NCBI GenBank assembly: GCA_030374765.1
Contig: JARGXX010000086.1
Location: forward strand, 1,178,001 to 1,242,000
From: Agarophyton chilense
Taxonomy: Eukaryota; Rhodophyta; Florideophyceae; Gracilariales; Gracilariaceae
Length of the DNA: 64,000 bases
Direction of reading: 5' to 3'
This document shows positions 32,979 to 45,112 of this stretch, piece by piece. Under the pieces are notes generated by a model. It was not told the DNA's origin. It saw only the letters and a list, made by a program, of their open reading frames with translations, and ran no database searches. The position numbers and the translations under genes are program-made. Every line of letters starts with the position of its first letter. The first letter of the stretch is position 1.

Positions 32979-34278
32979 AAGTCTGTTTCAAAATCATATC
33001 CCTCGCGCAAATTTTCCAAAAATCGACGTTTTGGCTACAGTAAAACTAACAAAATCAGTGTGGAAAAATTTTCAAGTAAAAAAACTGATTCAAAATCATA
33101 ACCTTTATTGCATCCTTTTTATTCTAACGCGAGTTCAGTAGTTTATTTTTGCTGCTCTAGCCTGTATAACACTTATACAACGCTTTGGCATTGATTCTAT
33201 AAAAGTATTGATAGCATTACAGTCAATCTTTTCCCAGCAATCTTTGATACAATTTTTCAGATCAAAAACTGTATCAAATTGCCTTCCTTGCCCATAAACC
33301 ATTCGGGCCAACATTCCCCAAATGTTTTCGATAGGGTTGAGGTCAGGAGAGCGCGCAGGCCATTCCATAACCGACATATTTAGACTATTGAACCACTGTT
33401 TCATAGAATTGGACCTATGCACAGGTGCATTATCTTGCTGAAAAATGAATTCTTCTCCGTGCATACAGTATGAAAAAGGTAAAAGATAGTTTTCTAGAAC
33501 CTCAGCATACTTCTCAGAGCTCATTGTAGTTTCAACAAAAGCCATATCAGTTGCTCCTTTCGTGGGGATTCCAGCCCAAACCATTACTGATGCGCCTCCT
33601 GAATGCCTAGTCACAAATTTCTTCTTTTCTTTTCGTAGATCATGCCAATAAAATTTATAGCAATCTGGACCATCAAGGTTAAACTTTTTTTCGTCGGAAA
33701 AGATAACATTATTCCATTCCGTTTTCCAATTAGCTTTTTGAGCACACCATTCAACTCTATTTTTCTTGTGATTATCTTTTAAAAAAAAAGTTTTCCTCAT
33801 TTTTGTGTACTTGAAAAAAATTTGACGGTTGACTTCACGCCATATTGTAGATCTTGATAGAGGCAAATTTAGGTTTTTGACAATTTTCCCGCAAGATGAA
33901 GTGTTGCGACATAGTTCTCGCTTAATTCCGCGCTTATCGGCCGGGGATAGTACCGTAGGACGGCCGGTTGAACGCTTTGTTCCGTATGTAGCGGGGTTTT
34001 TGATGAAGTTGCTGATTGTTTTTGGGCTGCGCTTGAGTTTTCAGGCTATATCTGCTGGAATCATACCCTGACCTACTAATTCCATGATTTCGAGCTGTTC
34101 AGAGCGTGTCAGAGGTGCGCCACGAGCCATAATTGAGCGAATGATTGTATAAAGGATATACTTTTGAAACAGTGTTATTGACTTTGTGGTTTTTATTTGT
34201 TGTGAAATGTGCTCTACAGTACGTGAAATGCCTTTTTGGCGCAGTTTTTGTAAAGGGATATGTTTTTGAAACGCACTG
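32979..34278 (-). mobile_element. Tc1/mariner transposon, copy 1 (1300 bp, reverse)
   Basis: TA dinucleotides flank both ends (32977-32978 and 34279-34280), as expected for Tc1/mariner insertion. Terminal inverted repeats read AAGTCTGTTTCAAAATCATA at one end and CAGTGCGTTTCAAAAACATA at the other. A related motif recurs inside each end (near 33090 and near 34160), giving an IR/DR-like arrangement. The length equals that of copy 2 exactly. Confidence 0.93.
33135..34130 (-). pseudogene. Tc1-type DD34E transposase, copy 1, one nonsense codon
   Basis: This is nearly identical to the intact transposase at 35247-36242. Reading starts at ATG 34128-34130. TGA at 34041-34043 replaces the CGA arginine codon of copy 2 (ADIA-R-KLK), a C-to-T change at a CpG. 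The rest of the frame is intact, including the three catalytic residues. The early stop should abolish a full-length protein, although the DNA ends could still be mobilised by copy 2. Confidence 0.93.
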
Positions 34279-34280
34279 TA

Positions 34281-35096
34281 CGCTAGCAACTTTGTCGAGA
34301 TTCGTACTTCAAATTGCGACAGTGCATTTGGTCAGACTCGCGATTTTTTGTGCCCTGTATGGTCTGTGAAAAATACTTTCCGCCATTCTCTCCAACCCAA
34401 ATCTTGTTCATCCCCTTCCATACTTCGATGGAGTCCGTGGCGCACTCCATTAGTATTTCTCCTCCCGACGGATTCTACAAGGCGTGCGCTTTATCTTCCT
34501 CCGCCTTTTTTTGTCTCAATGAGCTTCCTCCCCAGATATTTCCCTACAATTCACATCTCAGACCCCCACAGTTAAGCCATCAGCAGTGTGCAGTCCTTCA
34601 TTATGTGCCTGCTCCTATGAATACCCCGCTGCTTGACATGGGGTAGCTCCAGTTTCTAAGACTGAAGAAAAGAAGATTTCTAAGAATTCAAATATGAGGC
34701 AGATGTCAGAGAGCGAGGGTAAAACATCCAATATTAGAAAACCAGCACAAATTCCTGCAGAACTGGTTGGTATTCGGAATAGTGTTCCAGACGCTCCTAC
34801 CTCCGCTTGGGGAACGATAGCGCTTCAGATCTCAGACGAAGAAGACATTGGTGGCAAAAAGCTATCGCTCGTGTGGAAGAGAGTGGTAGTTGTTAATGGG
34901 AGCTATGACCATTACAAGACTTTACTGGCACCTTCACGGAGACAACTGAGTTAAACGAATTAGAGGTCATTTCTGCGTTCAGCGAACTAGTGTGGCAAGT
35001 GTTGCCTGGTGTGAAAGACTCTTTGGCAGGTTCGTCAAGCCGCAATCGGGCTGGTGCCGTAGGCGACACTCGAGAGAGAGAAATGGTTCGAAGACC
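34281..35096. other. Spacer between the two inverted Tc1/mariner copies
   Basis: About 0.8 kb separates the copies. It holds short frames only (for example 34694-34954, 86 codons, not recognised). Nothing else is supported. Confidence 0.4.
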
Positions 35097-35098
35097 TA

Positions 35099-36398
35099 CA
35101 GTGCGTTTCAAAAACATATCCCTTTACAAAAACTGCGCCAAAAAGGCATTTCACGTACTGTAGAGCACATTTCACAACAAATAAAAACCACAAAGTCAAT
35201 AACACTGTTTCAAAAGTATATCCTTTATACAATCATTCGCTCAATTATGGCTCGTGGCGCACCTCTGACACGCTCTGAACAGCTCGAAATCATGGAATTA
35301 GTAGGTCAGGGTATGATTCCAGCAGATATAGCCCGAAAACTCAAGCGCAGCCCAAAAACAATCAGCAACTTCATCAAAAACCCCGCTACATACGGAACAA
35401 AGCGTTCAACCGGCCGTCCTACGGCACTATCCCCGGCCGATAAGCGTGGAATTAAGCGAGAACTATGCCGCAACACTTCATCTTGCGAGAGAATTGTCAA
35501 AAATCTAAATTTGCCTCTATCAAGATCTACAATATGGCGTGAAGTCAACCGTCAAAATTTGTTCAAGTACACAAAAATGAGGAAAACTTTTTTTTTAAAA
35601 GATAATCACAAGAAAAATAGAGTTGAATGGTGTGCTCAAAAAGCTAATTGGAAAACGGAATGGAATAATGTTATCTTTTCCGACGAAAAAAAGTTTAACC
35701 TTGATGGTCCAGATTGCTATAAATTTTATTGGCAGGATCTACGAAAAGAAAAGAAGAAATTTGTGACTAGGCATTCAGGAGGCGCATCAGTAATGGTTTG
35801 GGCTGGAATCTCCACGAAAGGAGCAACTGATATGGCTTTTGTTGAAACTACAATGAACTCTGAGAAGTATGCTGAGGTTCTAGAAAACTATCTTTTACCT
35901 TTTTCATACTGTATGCACGGAGAAGAATTCATTTTTCAGCAAGATAATGCACCTGTGCATAAGTCCAATTCTATGAAACAGTGGTTCAATAGTCTAAATA
36001 TGTCGGTTATGGAATGGCCTGCGCGCTCTCCTGACCTCAACCCTATCGAAAACATTTGGGGAATGTTGGCCCGAATAGTTTATGGGCAAGGAAGGCAATT
36101 TGATACAGTTTTTGATCTGAAAAATTGTATCAAAGATTGCTGGGAAAAGATTGACTGTAATGCTATCAATCCTTCTTTAGAATCAATGCCAAAGCGTTGT
36201 ATAAGTGTTATACAGGCTAGAGCAGCAAAAATAAACTACTGAACTCGCGTTAGAATAAAAAGGATGCAATAAAGGTTATGATTTTGGAACAGTTTTTTTA
36301 CTTGAAAATTTTTCCACACTGATTTTGTTAGTTTTACTGTAGCCAAAACGTCGATTTTTGGAAAATTTGCGCGAGGGATATGATTTTGAAACAGACTT
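35099..36398 (+). mobile_element. Tc1/mariner transposon, copy 2 (1300 bp)
   Basis: TA flanks lie at 35097-35098 and 36399-36400. Terminal inverted repeats carry the shared core GTTTCAAAAnCATATCCC. Inner copies of the core lie near 35206 and 36270. It is a near-identical inverted twin of copy 1, differing by scattered substitutions and no indels. Confidence 0.95.
35247..36242 (+). CDS. Tc1-type DD34E transposase, intact (331 aa)
   Basis: This transposase cuts and pastes the 1.3-kb element at TA sites. The start is ATG 35247; the open frame upstream is only the terminal repeat. An N-terminal helix-turn-helix pair (EQLEIMELVGQGMIPADIA, then a second HTH near residues 65-110 with a GRP linker GRPTALS) should bind the terminal repeats. 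The catalytic core shows FSDEKKF (first Asp), QQDNAPVH (second Asp) and SPDLNPIENIW (Glu), with 34 residues between the second Asp and the Glu. The length is typical of the family. No lesion is visible, so this may be an active source copy. Confidence 0.96.
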   Translation: MARGAPLTRSEQLEIMELVGQGMIPADIARKLKRSPKTISNFIKNPATYGTKRSTGRPTALSPADKRGIKRELCRNTSSCERIVKNLNLPLSRSTIWREVNRQNLFKYTKMRKTFFLKDNHKKNRVEWCAQKANWKTEWNNVIFSDEKKFNLDGPDCYKFYWQDLRKEKKKFVTRHSGGASVMVWAGISTKGATDMAFVETTMNSEKYAEVLENYLLPFSYCMHGEEFIFQQDNAPVHKSNSMKQWFNSLNMSVMEWPARSPDLNPIENIWGMLARIVYGQGRQFDTVFDLKNCIKDCWEKIDCNAINPSLESMPKRCISVIQARAAKINY

Positions 36399-36400
36399 TA

Positions 36401-38919
36401 CTAATTTTCTCTACAGCGACAACAGTGAGCCATACCAATTTCTTCCGACATTGAACAAGATGCAGTGTGATATTTTTGCTCCACAAACTCACCCGATGGC
36501 AAAAGTACTTCGTTGCTGTATTCGCCAGTAACTGAATCTTATGGAATATTGAAGAACCGACAGTCTTTTGACCAATCTGGTCATAATCATCAAATTTGAT
36601 ATTGTCTTCTCCGCTTCACAGCATTCATTCCCATCTTCAAAATAATCGCCAAATGCGAAATCAAGACCCCTTTCCTTCTCCTCCGTCAATTTCAAGAGTT
36701 AATGGAATATTTTCTTCCAGCACGCGCAGGAGGAAAGTTCAAAAAACTCTAGAATGTATCCATAAAGTCTTGTTGGCTCCTTAGAGGAACTCTTAACATT
36801 GCCGAAAGTTTTACGCCAGGTTTCTTCCCAACAAGATTCCTGAACTTCTCCTTTCCAGCTGCATTTTTAAAAATGCCAAAACATTCTTCGTAATGGAGAT
36901 ATTTGTACTTATCTTCAAGATGGTCTGCTCAAATTCATAACGAACCAAGCGAGGAAAATTTACTGACGATGCTACACTCTTGCGAAGTACGATAAGCATA
37001 ATTACGTAGTCCAAAGATTCAAAGTTCCTCCTATGCTGTTTTGTCACAATAAAAAATATACACTAAACACCACAGTATAAACATTTTAGTTCTTGCAATT
37101 GATTCTAAACACGTTTTCTATGAGCAATACCGTAGAAAACTATTTTAGGCCCTTTACAAACTAAGAAACAAATAACGATCAACTAATGTACAAGTCTGTC
37201 ATATTTCATCTATCAGTATTATACGCCATTTTCATTACAAAACAAATAGTGTTTTACGAATTGCAAAATATTAGAATATATTACATAAAATACAAATAAA
37301 TATGGTATAACTTTCTCTGTTTAAGATCCATTCTTATTTGTGCCAGTTAGTCAACTGCCCATGTTTACTAACTTATGCACCATTTTTCCTTCTTGCAAAT
37401 GGCGATTATTAGTTACACAAATGAACAATTCTTAATTCATAATTTAGGCGCCAGATGTGCGCCATTAATAAATGACGAATCAGAACGCCATTTATAAACC
37501 ATTATTGACTTTATTGGCGCAGAAGTTATGAATATGTAATTCTTACACAATTATTTAGAATAAATGCGCCATTTCATTCTTCTATCATTTTCGGAATGTC
37601 ATAGAAATCTCATTTTATATGCCATTTATGACAATACGAACCATATCGACGCCATTCATACGCCATTTAGAGCATTTGAGTTCTGCTAGGGGAATCCACC
37701 ATTGCTTCTAAACCAACCGCACTTTGGTCTTCAGTAGGCGATGTTGATGAAAATAAAAATGACGGAATGTGAATACTGAGCACAAGTATGGCCTTGTTTG
37801 GTATAGAAAAGTACCGAGATCGTCTCTGGTAATAGATTATTAACCAATATCTCTTCAAAGCTAGTGGTAAGGGTGACCAAAATATCCCGACCTTACTTCT
37901 AGAAAGGATTTCTTTGCTCCACCAATCATAAAAATAATTATCGCTGTTGTTTTTATATCTTTATTTTCCACACCCTTGTAGTTATAAGGAGATCATGCAG
38001 TAATTTCGGGAAGCCATATGCAGATGTATGAATTCGCTCTCGAATCTGAATATTTTGACGATCGAATACACAGGCTGGATGAAGCTCAGAGACGTTTGAC
38101 GATTACTGTTAGTCATTTGAAAGGCTTATCTTGGCTGTCAGTCTACAGTCTTCATGGTACAGCAGCGGTAAAATATTGATCGTTTTTTAAGTGCCATCAA
38201 TTTCTGTTTGGAAGGACTTTTCTTGGTTCATTCGCACCGAAGAATTTTGTACCATGATACTTCTCTAACATACGGAGATAACTTCTTTTTTTATCCAAAA
38301 GTACGAATCCTTTATTGTAATATAGAAGTGAAACTGAAGAACCCCAAATGCTCTCTCTTTATCTTTCCACAACTTTTCCTGGACCTTTGCATGTATACTC
38401 TTGTCGTTCTTACCAGGATCCTGAATGGGTCGATCAAAAAGACCATTGAGGATATATCCCCTTAACAAAAACCCTCCAGTATTCCGCTAAACTGCATTTC
38501 GATGAACTTTGGAAGTATCAGATAGACCAATATAATAGCAACCATTGAAACTTTGAGTAAAGAATGACAATAAAGCAGCCACGGTTTCATTATTGTTAGT
38601 GCCCCAACTCTAAGCGAACCAAAGCCATATGTATAGATCTCTATCATACCATGGGTCAACAGCGATAGTAGCGATATTGCTATCTTGTTCGTTTTGATAC
38701 TGGCCGTATCTTTTGGACGGGCAGGTTTTCCAAAGCTGTGTACAGTAGAAAAACAGCCAATGAAACAACGGAAGCCATTCTTTCGTAACTCAAAGCGATC
38801 GAATCAAGGTCTTTTTTGCCGGGGTAACGATTCAAAATATTCAAAATGCTGTCACCATAAATGCTACGAATACATTCACAGAAATATTTAAAGTATTTTT
38901 GCAATACTTTGGAACAGGA
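36401..38919. other. AT-rich gene-poor region left of the Helitrons
   Basis: I see no supported gene in 36401-38200. A cluster of CGCCATT-like words lies at 37224-37668. From about 38904 down to 38200 the minus strand has consecutive frames with hydrophobic segments (for example 38680-38904 and 38462-38659) that could be remnants of a membrane protein, without recognisable family. Confidence 0.35.
37224..37668. repeat. Cluster of short GCGCCATT / ACGCCATTTA words
   Basis: Within about 450 bp of AT-rich DNA the word (A/G)(C/T)GCCATT and its complement recur about nine times, for example at 37223-37230, 37397-37404, 37459-37467, 37484-37493, 37566-37574, 37649-37656 and 37659-37668. Spacing is irregular, so this is not a simple tandem repeat. 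It may be a decayed repeat or a cluster of binding sites. Confidence 0.45.
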
Positions 38920-38946
38920 TCTCCCTTATAATGATTGTCATCAGTA

Positions 38947-39069
38947 TGAGGGGGGGGCCCCTTCGCGCCAAATCTCCCTACACGTCTGCCTCGTGGCACG
39001 CAAATGCATGAGGGGGGGCCCCTTCGCGCCAAATCTCCCTACACGTCTGACCCGTGGCACGCAAATGCA
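38947..39069. repeat. Tandem duplication of 61-62 bp near the Helitron copy 1 5' end
   Basis: Two adjacent copies begin TGAGGGGGGGCCCCTTCGCG and end GCACGCAAATGCA. Copy 2 of the Helitron has only one unit at the corresponding place. Confidence 0.9.
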
Positions 39070-39893
39070 CTCCCACCCAATAATCATTACTAGATTGCCG
39101 TGCGCCGCCCAAGTGTCGACCAATCAGAATACGTTACGGCACCTCCGACCCTCAGGCTCCAAAACAGCATATATGGTGCACTGATGATGATGAACCGGGT
39201 CAGTCAGACAACTCGGATCTTGACCCTAACCACAAAAAAAACCTCCAAATTTCAGGCATGGGCCACAGCACTCTATATGACAAGAGACTGAGTGCTGTGA
39301 CTGCCCTGGGACCTAGGCAAGGCCGAGCTCGTGTGCAGGCCGCCATCGTAGTAACCCACTGAATATGAGTACCACGGATCTGGGAAAAATCAGGTGCTGC
39401 GTGCTATACCACTGATCGTTTGACGGCGATTCAGGAAGTCTTGAGGGTTTCCCAGACCTTATATACCAGCAGACCTTGCTGTGCAGGGTCTGGGGCGGGC
39501 GCCGTGTCGTACCTCTGGGGGATGGAAAGCGCTTGCTCCACTGCCTGTCAGGGAGTATTGCCGTGAGTAATAATAACAAACCCATCCCAACAACCGGACG
39601 CGGGTTAAACGGCATACGGCTTGAAAACCGGCCGGGCACACTTCGTCCGTCACTTTTCAACAGAGGTGTGTCAAGAGTCCCTGTGCTGCGCATGAGTTGC
39701 ATTGGGTAATATAAGTCTTGCAGCTTTTTTTTAATTAAGACAGCTGCATGCAACCAGCCCCGGTGATGGGTGCAAAGCAAGAAACTGCAACCGAAGATCA
39801 AACATTTTTCTTCACACGGTTTAGTTGTGTTTGTTTTTTATATTACATAAACTTTGTCGTAGATTCGAAGAGCTAGCACAAGCTCAAAATAAA

Positions 39894-40349
39894 ATGAATA
39901 AAGAAGAAGAAGAGAGACAAAACTATGGAGGCGTGAGATGGAGACGAAGAAGAAGAGGTTCTGGAGAAAACAGAGGCGCGACAATCGCAGGAGTGGAAGG
40001 ACCCGAAAGAGTAACGGTTACTGTCGAAGATGCTCCAGATGAAGTACAAGTAAACGAAACTGGTCAGCATGTGCAAGATCCAGTCGTCGTCGCGAATTTG
40101 AACGAAGATGAAATCATTACAGCTCCAACAATCATCGGTGGATCACTTCCAACTACCACGAGAACCACTGAAAACCATCCTCGGGCTAATGTCGAAGAAG
40201 AGATGCCTGCTCCGATGGAATTTGAAGAAGATGAAATCACTCCAGCTCCCGCACCATCCGCTGAGTCAGAGCTTCAGCAGGTTCCTACTTTTGCTATTCA
40301 TTCAGAAGAACAACGTCAAGTTGCAAAGTACTTGCCTGTACGTCGCTAG
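39894..40349 (+). pseudogene. Truncated Helitron ORF1 in copy 1
   Basis: It starts at ATG 39894 and is nearly identical to the first part of the gene at 41805 (acidic start MNKEEEE, Arg-rich block, Thr/Pro/Glu-rich tail). After the IHSEEQ block it runs into the Helitron 3' region and stops. The fusion comes from the internal deletion, so the product lacks Rep and helicase domains. Confidence 0.8.
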
Positions 40350-41804
40350 CGGCCGTCAAGTTGCATAGTCCGTCACTTTAAGTCTACACTGCAAGTAATA
40401 GTATTGGCGGCAGTTTAAACGGAAATATGTGCGTGCCGCGGCCGCTGCTAAGGCGCGCAGCCCCGCTAGCGGCAGTCAACTTACTAAGTCCGTGCCTGTA
40501 CGTCGACACTGCAAGTTACAGTTTCGGAGGCAGTTGGAATGGCATAATATGCTACAACTGCCCCATTGCTTTTAAAATAAAATGTCCTTAACCAAGCTCA
40601 CCATACATTTCAGAGCTCGTTTCAAGATATATCTTTAATATATCGTGCACCAGCTAATGCAAAACGGCACAGCGCTCCTAGTAGCCGATAACCTGCTATG
40701 ATCCATCACTGTACGTCGACACTGTCAATAATAGATTCTTCAGCAAGTTTGGCCTTATATCTCTGCAAAAGGCTACGCTTAGAGCTACAAACGCTACTAA
40801 AAGCTCAAGCATAGTATAATAAGCTTCATAGAAACGAAATAGTCGAGCAGAACGACCGCGGCGCGCAGCGCCGCCTGCGGCCGAAGGCCGCTTTTTCTTT
40901 TCTCCCTAGTAATGATTTTCATCAGTATGAGGGTGGGCCCCTTTGCGCCAAATCTCCCTACACGTCTGACCCGTGGCACGCAAATGCACTCCCACCCAAT
41001 AATTATCGAGTGCACTTTGCTACAGTGCCGTGCGCCGCCCAAGTGCCGAACAATCAGAATACGTTACACCTCCGACCCTCAGGTTCCAAAACAGCATATA
41101 TGGCGCACTGATGAACCGGGTCAGACAACTCGGCTCTTGACCCTAACCACAAAAAAAACCTCCAAATTTCAGGCATGGGCCACAGCACTCTATGATATGA
41201 CAAGAGACTGAGTGCTGTGACAGCCCTGGGACCTAGGCAAGGCCGAGCTCTCGTGCAGGCCGCCATCGTAGTAACCCACTGAGTACCACGGATCTGGGAA
41301 AAGTCAGGTGCTGCGTGGTACACTGATCGTTTTACGGCGATTCAAAAAGTCTTGAGGGTTTCCCAGACCTTATATACCAGCAGACCTTGCTGTGCAGGGT
41401 CTGGGGCGGCCGCCGTGTCGTACCTCTGGGGGATGGAAAGCGCTTGCTCCACTGCGTGTCAGGGAGTGTTGCCGTGAGTAATAATAACAAACCCATCCCA
41501 ACAACCGGACGCGGGTTAAACGGCATACGGCTTGAAAACCGGGTGGGCACACTTCGTCCGTCACTTTTCAACAGAAGTGTGTCGAGAGTCCCTGTGCTGC
41601 GCATGAGTTGCATTGGGTAATATAAGTCTTGCAGCTTTTTTTTAATTAAGACAGCTGCATGCAACCAGCCCCGGTGATGGGTGCAAAGCAAGAAACTGCA
41701 ACCGAAGATCAAACATTTTTCTTCACACGGTTTAGTTGTGTTTGTTTTTTATATTACATAAACTTTGTCGTAGATTCGAAGAGCTAGCACAAGCTCAAAA
41801 TAAA

Positions 41805-43640
41805 ATGAATAAAGAAGAAGAAGAGAGACAAAACTATGGAGGCGTGAGATGGAGACGAAGAAGAAGAGGTTCTGGAGAAAACAGAGGCGCGACAATCGCA
41901 GGAGTGGAAGGACCCGAAAGAGTAACGGTTACTGTCGAAGATGCTCCAGATGAAGTACAAGTAAACGAAACTGGTCAGCATGTGCAAGATCCAGTCGTCG
42001 TCGCGAATTTGAACGAAGATGAAATCATTACAGCTCCAACAATCATCGGTGGATCACTTCCAACTACCACGAGAACCACTGAAAACCATCCTCGGGCTAA
42101 TGTCGAAGAAGAGATGCCTGCTCCGATGGAATTTGAAGAAGATGAAATCACTCCAGCTCCCGCACCATCCGCTGAGTCAGAGCTTCAGCAGGTTCCTACT
42201 TTTGCTATTCATTCAGAAGAACAAAAATCGCTCCAAGAGCTTGATTCGACCGTCATGCTGTTTGCCGGACGTCCAGATCGTGGATTGTATCGCGTTTACT
42301 ACGCATGGGATTCCGATGCTGCTCAAGCATGGATTGATCCAGCCACTCGTGCAAAAATTCCTTAGTTTGAGACGTTGTCCACCGTAGGAACCCGCAGATG
42401 CAGAAGATGCGGTGAGTTTTCACACACCTATGATTCGTGTCCGTACGAAGACTGGACGTTACGAATTCATAGTTGCAAGTGGTGTGGGTGTGTGCTTTTA
42501 GGAAAAGAGGTACATGGAGTCTGTTGTGGCATGAAACGAAATTCAGGATGGGGGGTCACATTTCGTAGACGCCATACTAATGAAGAAATACGAAGCATAT
42601 ACCGTTCAAGAGCATTCCACTCCAACTCCTTAAACTTGAATACGCTTTTTGCCACCACTCAAGCGTTTATGGACACGTCCTATGTCACAGGATGTGGCCC
42701 TTCGTTTCTCAGACTAGAAGGAACTGCAGCACTCGCTCTCCCGGCACACAGACAGAGCAGCACGCGGTATAGTTTTCTTTGGGGCCCAGGGCCTCCTTCT
42801 CTGGATCCTGCTCACTATACACGAGCAAACCTGCAAGCGTTTATCCAAGACATCAACGTGAAACACATGGTTCCGAGACTTTACGAGGTGATTCAGCCCA
42901 AACCTGATGTGGTACAAGAGCGGTATCGAGCGATGCTGACCACGGAGCAAATGCAGGCACAAGAAGAAAATACGGTTGACGTAAGCTCGTAAGCTGCGAA
43001 CGAGGGAGTGATAGTGCGCGGATATGAGGGCACCAGAACTGCAACAGTGTCTGGTGACAACGTAGGTGTAGGTCCGATGTCCGAAGATGCTCCTGGAGCT
43101 GGACCATCCATGATGGGAACCTTCGTAGTCGATCCAGGCGGTTTGTACCATGTCGAGGCCCAGGTGCCTCAGTTGACTCAGGGCACAGATACGGAAGAAC
43201 ACGCAGCTATCACAGGCGACATGGAGCAAGCAGGGGCTGCAGTAACCTCATACAGCAACCCCCGAGTGCGGTATAAATTGCTGAAACCGTCTTCTATGCT
43301 AGCAGAGAGAGGTACATTTCCCCTTCTGTACCCGTATGGCGACGAGCATAAACCGTTTGACCTGTGTTTGTATCTGCAAGCACGAAATGGTACGCAAGAA
43401 AGCTTAGGGCTCGGTTTCGATCAGTGGAATCTTCAGAAGCTTACTTGGGCACAAAATGCAAAGCGTCGACTGTATTCAGATAACTTTTTGCTTAAAAGTG
43501 GTCCATTAATGCAAATGTGGTTGCTTCGCACACAAACGAACATTGAAAACATGCGACTTCAATACCTAGAACGGCAGCAGCCAAGCACGCATAGTTCAAG
43601 AGACGGAAATCGTTCAAGCGCAAAATCAATCGACTGGCGG
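41805..43640 (+). pseudogene. Helitron Rep/helicase polyprotein, N-terminal region
   Basis: One frame runs from ATG 41805 through two in-frame stops (TAG 42363-42365 and TAA 42990-42992) to a frame change near 43575. The start is acidic and Arg-rich. Past the first stop come cysteine pairs (RRCRRCGEF, CKWCGC, CCGM) that look like the zinc finger placed before Rep in Helitron proteins. The region near 43265-43560 (KLLKPSSMLAERGTFPLLYP, Y-P-Y-G) matches the conserved Helitron-like N-terminal domain. It ends where Rep begins. Confidence 0.75.
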
Positions 43641-45105
43641 AATGACTGACGCGCAATTCAGGCTTATGGGACGCATTTTGCTTCCTGATGACTCAGTGAA
43701 CTCTTCTAAGTACTGGAAAAGTAAACGACAGGATGTGCAAGCGATTGTGGCAAGAAAAGGACCCCCTTCGCTATTCATCCCCCTCACAATGAACGTATGG
43801 CGAGCGGATGTGAAGCGTTTAGGCATGGATACGACTCATCGGAGTGCTTTCACAGCACCAGCTAATCGTCCAAGCCCGTTTGACCGCCCAGATTTGATTG
43901 CCAGAGTTTACAACCAGTACATCAACGATATTTTGAAAGACCTCGAAAAGAATTCAGAACAGTTATTTGGGTCCAAGTGCTTGGGACTTGCAGCAAAGCT
44001 GGAGTTTCAAGAACGAAACGTACCGCACCATCACATCCTGCTATGGTTAGAAGGAGGTGTAATGTAATAGAAGACGTAGATGACATTGACAGTCTGATTC
44101 GAGCCGAAGTACCAAGTCCAGGGGAAGATGAAGAACTGCGCGCCCTCGTTTTATCTATGCACCGCCACCGTCACTCTTCATGTTGTCGTAATCGTTCAGG
44201 TCGTTGCCGATTTGGGTACGATAGCACAATGATTGTCCAAGAAACATACATCGAAGAAGGAACAAACCGTGTTGTTTACCGAAGAAGAAATGAAGAAGAT
44301 CTCAAAATCGTGCCATACAATCCTACACTCACTAAGAAGTACCGCTCACACATCAATGTAGAGCGCACGCAGGGTGGAGGAGCGGTAGCATACCTCATGA
44401 AGTATGCTTTTAAGCAGCCCAAAGCACAAGAAGTTTCTCTGAATGTTAGCAACCAGAATGAATCGGGTACAGATACCCAACAACCAGCTGTGGTGCAGAA
44501 TGAAATCCGTGCCTACATGCGGGCACGTGTGGTGGGTGCCGTGAATGCTGCTTGGCGAATCTTTGAGTTTCGTCACGTCTCCATTCTGCCCACTGTGGAG
44601 CGACTTGCAATACATTTGGAGGGAGAGCGAACTTTTGTTCTTCGCATCCCTAATGACATTCACACGGCTTCACAGCCATCAACACTGGAACGGTACTTTC
44701 AGAGACCTGAGACATATGCCAGTCTTGATTACCTCTCCTACTATGAAAAGGTGCGCCTGTTTCGAACCCTCCCAACTAGTGTACTCAATCAGTTTGATGG
44801 AGACAGTACTAAAGTGCCGAGAGACGATTGTGATCCGTCGATGTATGTCGTGGAGAGGTCAGAAGAGAATCAGTGCGTCGCCAGAATTCGAGCCGTCGTT
44901 CCTGCCAAAATAGAGCTTTTTTCACTGCGTTTATTACTTATGAATCGCGCCTCAAGTTCTTACGAAGATGTGAGGACCATTGACGGACAGCAGCTTTCCA
45001 CATTTCGGGAAGCAGCGATCGCAAGCGGGCTGCTCAGTGACGGTACCGAGTTTGCCATTGCGTTTGAAGAGGCAGTTCAAATATATACAGCACTTCATCT
45101 GAACT
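43583..45105 (+). pseudogene. Helitron Rep (HUH) nuclease domain
   Basis: This domain nicks and joins DNA during rolling-circle transposition. The first part (about 43583-44060) includes the FITFTCNP-like block (LFIPLTMNVW) and the histidine motif (PHHHILL, His codons 44026-44034). A one-base frame change near 44055 leads into the second part. There the tyrosine motif YLMKY (44391-44405) provides the two candidate catalytic tyrosines. The AWRIFEFRHVSILPTVERLAIHL block, diagnostic of Helitron Rep, follows. Another frame change near 45105 precedes the helicase. Confidence 0.88.
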
Positions 45106-45112
45106 GCGGCGG

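Larger units (their letters stand above)
38920..40900 (+). mobile_element. Helitron copy 1, internal deletion derivative (about 1.98 kb)
   Basis: It starts TCTCCCTTATAATGATT and ends with the same GC-rich 3' region and hairpin (40877-40891) as the full-length copy that follows. Its first gene is cut after about 140 codons and fused directly to the 3' region near 40310, so about 4.9 kb of Rep/helicase sequence is missing. It abuts the next Helitron without intervening bases. This is a non-autonomous derivative in a head-to-tail array. Confidence 0.85.
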
